Of a stretch of DNA of 12,493 bases, positions 12,342 through 12,493 are shown in pieces. The notes beneath the pieces were generated by a model that made no database searches, was not told where the DNA came from, and was given only the letters and a program-made list of their open reading frames with translations. How positions within the stretch are numbered: position 1 is the first letter of the stretch; the number at the start of each line of letters is the position of its first letter. The position numbers and the translations under genes are program-made. Source of the stretch: RGIG4140 sp045635565 (GTDB lineage Bacteria > Pseudomonadota > Alphaproteobacteria > CAAHEQ01 > UBA3637); contig JAZTVX010000005.1 of assembly GCA_045635565.1 (NCBI GenBank), forward strand, positions 1 through 12,493, written 5' to 3'.

Positions 12342-12493
12342 TTACTCTTTCTGACAATACACCTGTCCCGTATTGGTATCTTTCGTTGGTGTTCGTGAGG
12401 CATTGCGACACAATTGAGCCGATAATTCATCAATACCGATTTCATTATTGCCGACATTGGTATCTGTATTCCAACAATCGCCGTTGATATCCT
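12342..12493 (-). CDS. C-terminal end of an unidentified gene cut by the window edge
   Basis: The minus strand is open from the edge to a TAA at 12342-12344, giving the last 49 codons (begins DINGDCWNTD, ends TGQVYCQKE). The fragment is polar, rich in Asn, Thr and Asp, and has three Cys (fragment positions 6, 29 and 47), which fits an exported, disulfide-bonded protein; a pilin-like C-terminus is one guess. Two other minus-strand frames were considered: one is stopped early, the other gives an odd, less natural composition. The start lies beyond 12493, so no family can be named. Confidence 0.55.
   Translation of the reverse strand, partial: DINGDCWNTDTNVGNNEIGIDELSAQLCRNASRTPTKDTNTGQVYCQKE

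Overview
The window reads as chromosomal DNA of an AT-rich alphaproteobacterium. The base for this is gene order and gene content: ybaB-recR, then a small coiled-coil gene, zapA, a YmdB-type phosphodiesterase gene, yebC and ruvC, all on the + strand, with clear Shine-Dalgarno sites and sigma70-type promoters. The genus cannot be told from the sequence. A host-associated or gut lineage is a guess from the base composition. No tRNA, rRNA, CRISPR array, insertion sequence or integrase was seen.

Left part (1-5083), mostly minus strand. Positions 1-373 hold no clear gene but carry promoter-like sites and hairpins. Then, read right to left, come two transcription units. The first is a YbhN/MprF-type membrane protein (5083-4115) followed by a small secreted His-rich protein (4051-3632), closed by a hairpin-plus-T-run terminator near 3575-3608. 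The second starts at a promoter near 3508-3535 and encodes a retropepsin-like lipoprotein, a membrane protein with a dead transglutaminase domain and seven helices, and an ATP-grasp glutamate-ligase-like enzyme. This trio is a recurrent, poorly understood envelope cassette: peptide-bond maker, membrane-bound transglutaminase-fold partner and aspartyl protease-fold partner.

Middle (5084-8127). A divergent control region separates the YbhN-like gene from a FieF-like divalent cation exporter whose mRNA looks leaderless. After it lie a perfect 30-nt A/T palindrome and then an orphan transcription unit of about 210 nt (strong promoter at 6201-6229, strong terminator at 6415-6448) with no clear gene: a candidate structured RNA with mutually exclusive pairings. 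Converging on it is a 469-residue unrecognised protein with two R-x4-H motifs in two helical C-terminal segments, i.e. a predicted dual-HEPN protein and possible RNase. This gene plus the neighbouring orphan RNA is the most unusual part of the window.

Right part (8128-12286), plus strand, is a tight run of eight housekeeping genes: YbaB nucleoid protein, RecR, small coiled-coil protein, ZapA, YmdB-type phosphodiesterase, YebC, RuvC and a cytosolic zinc-dependent N-acetylmuramoyl-L-alanine amidase. They link recombination repair, Z-ring assembly, gene regulation and wall recycling, and several are coupled by 1-nt overlaps. At the right edge the C-terminal 49 codons of a minus-strand gene run out of the window.
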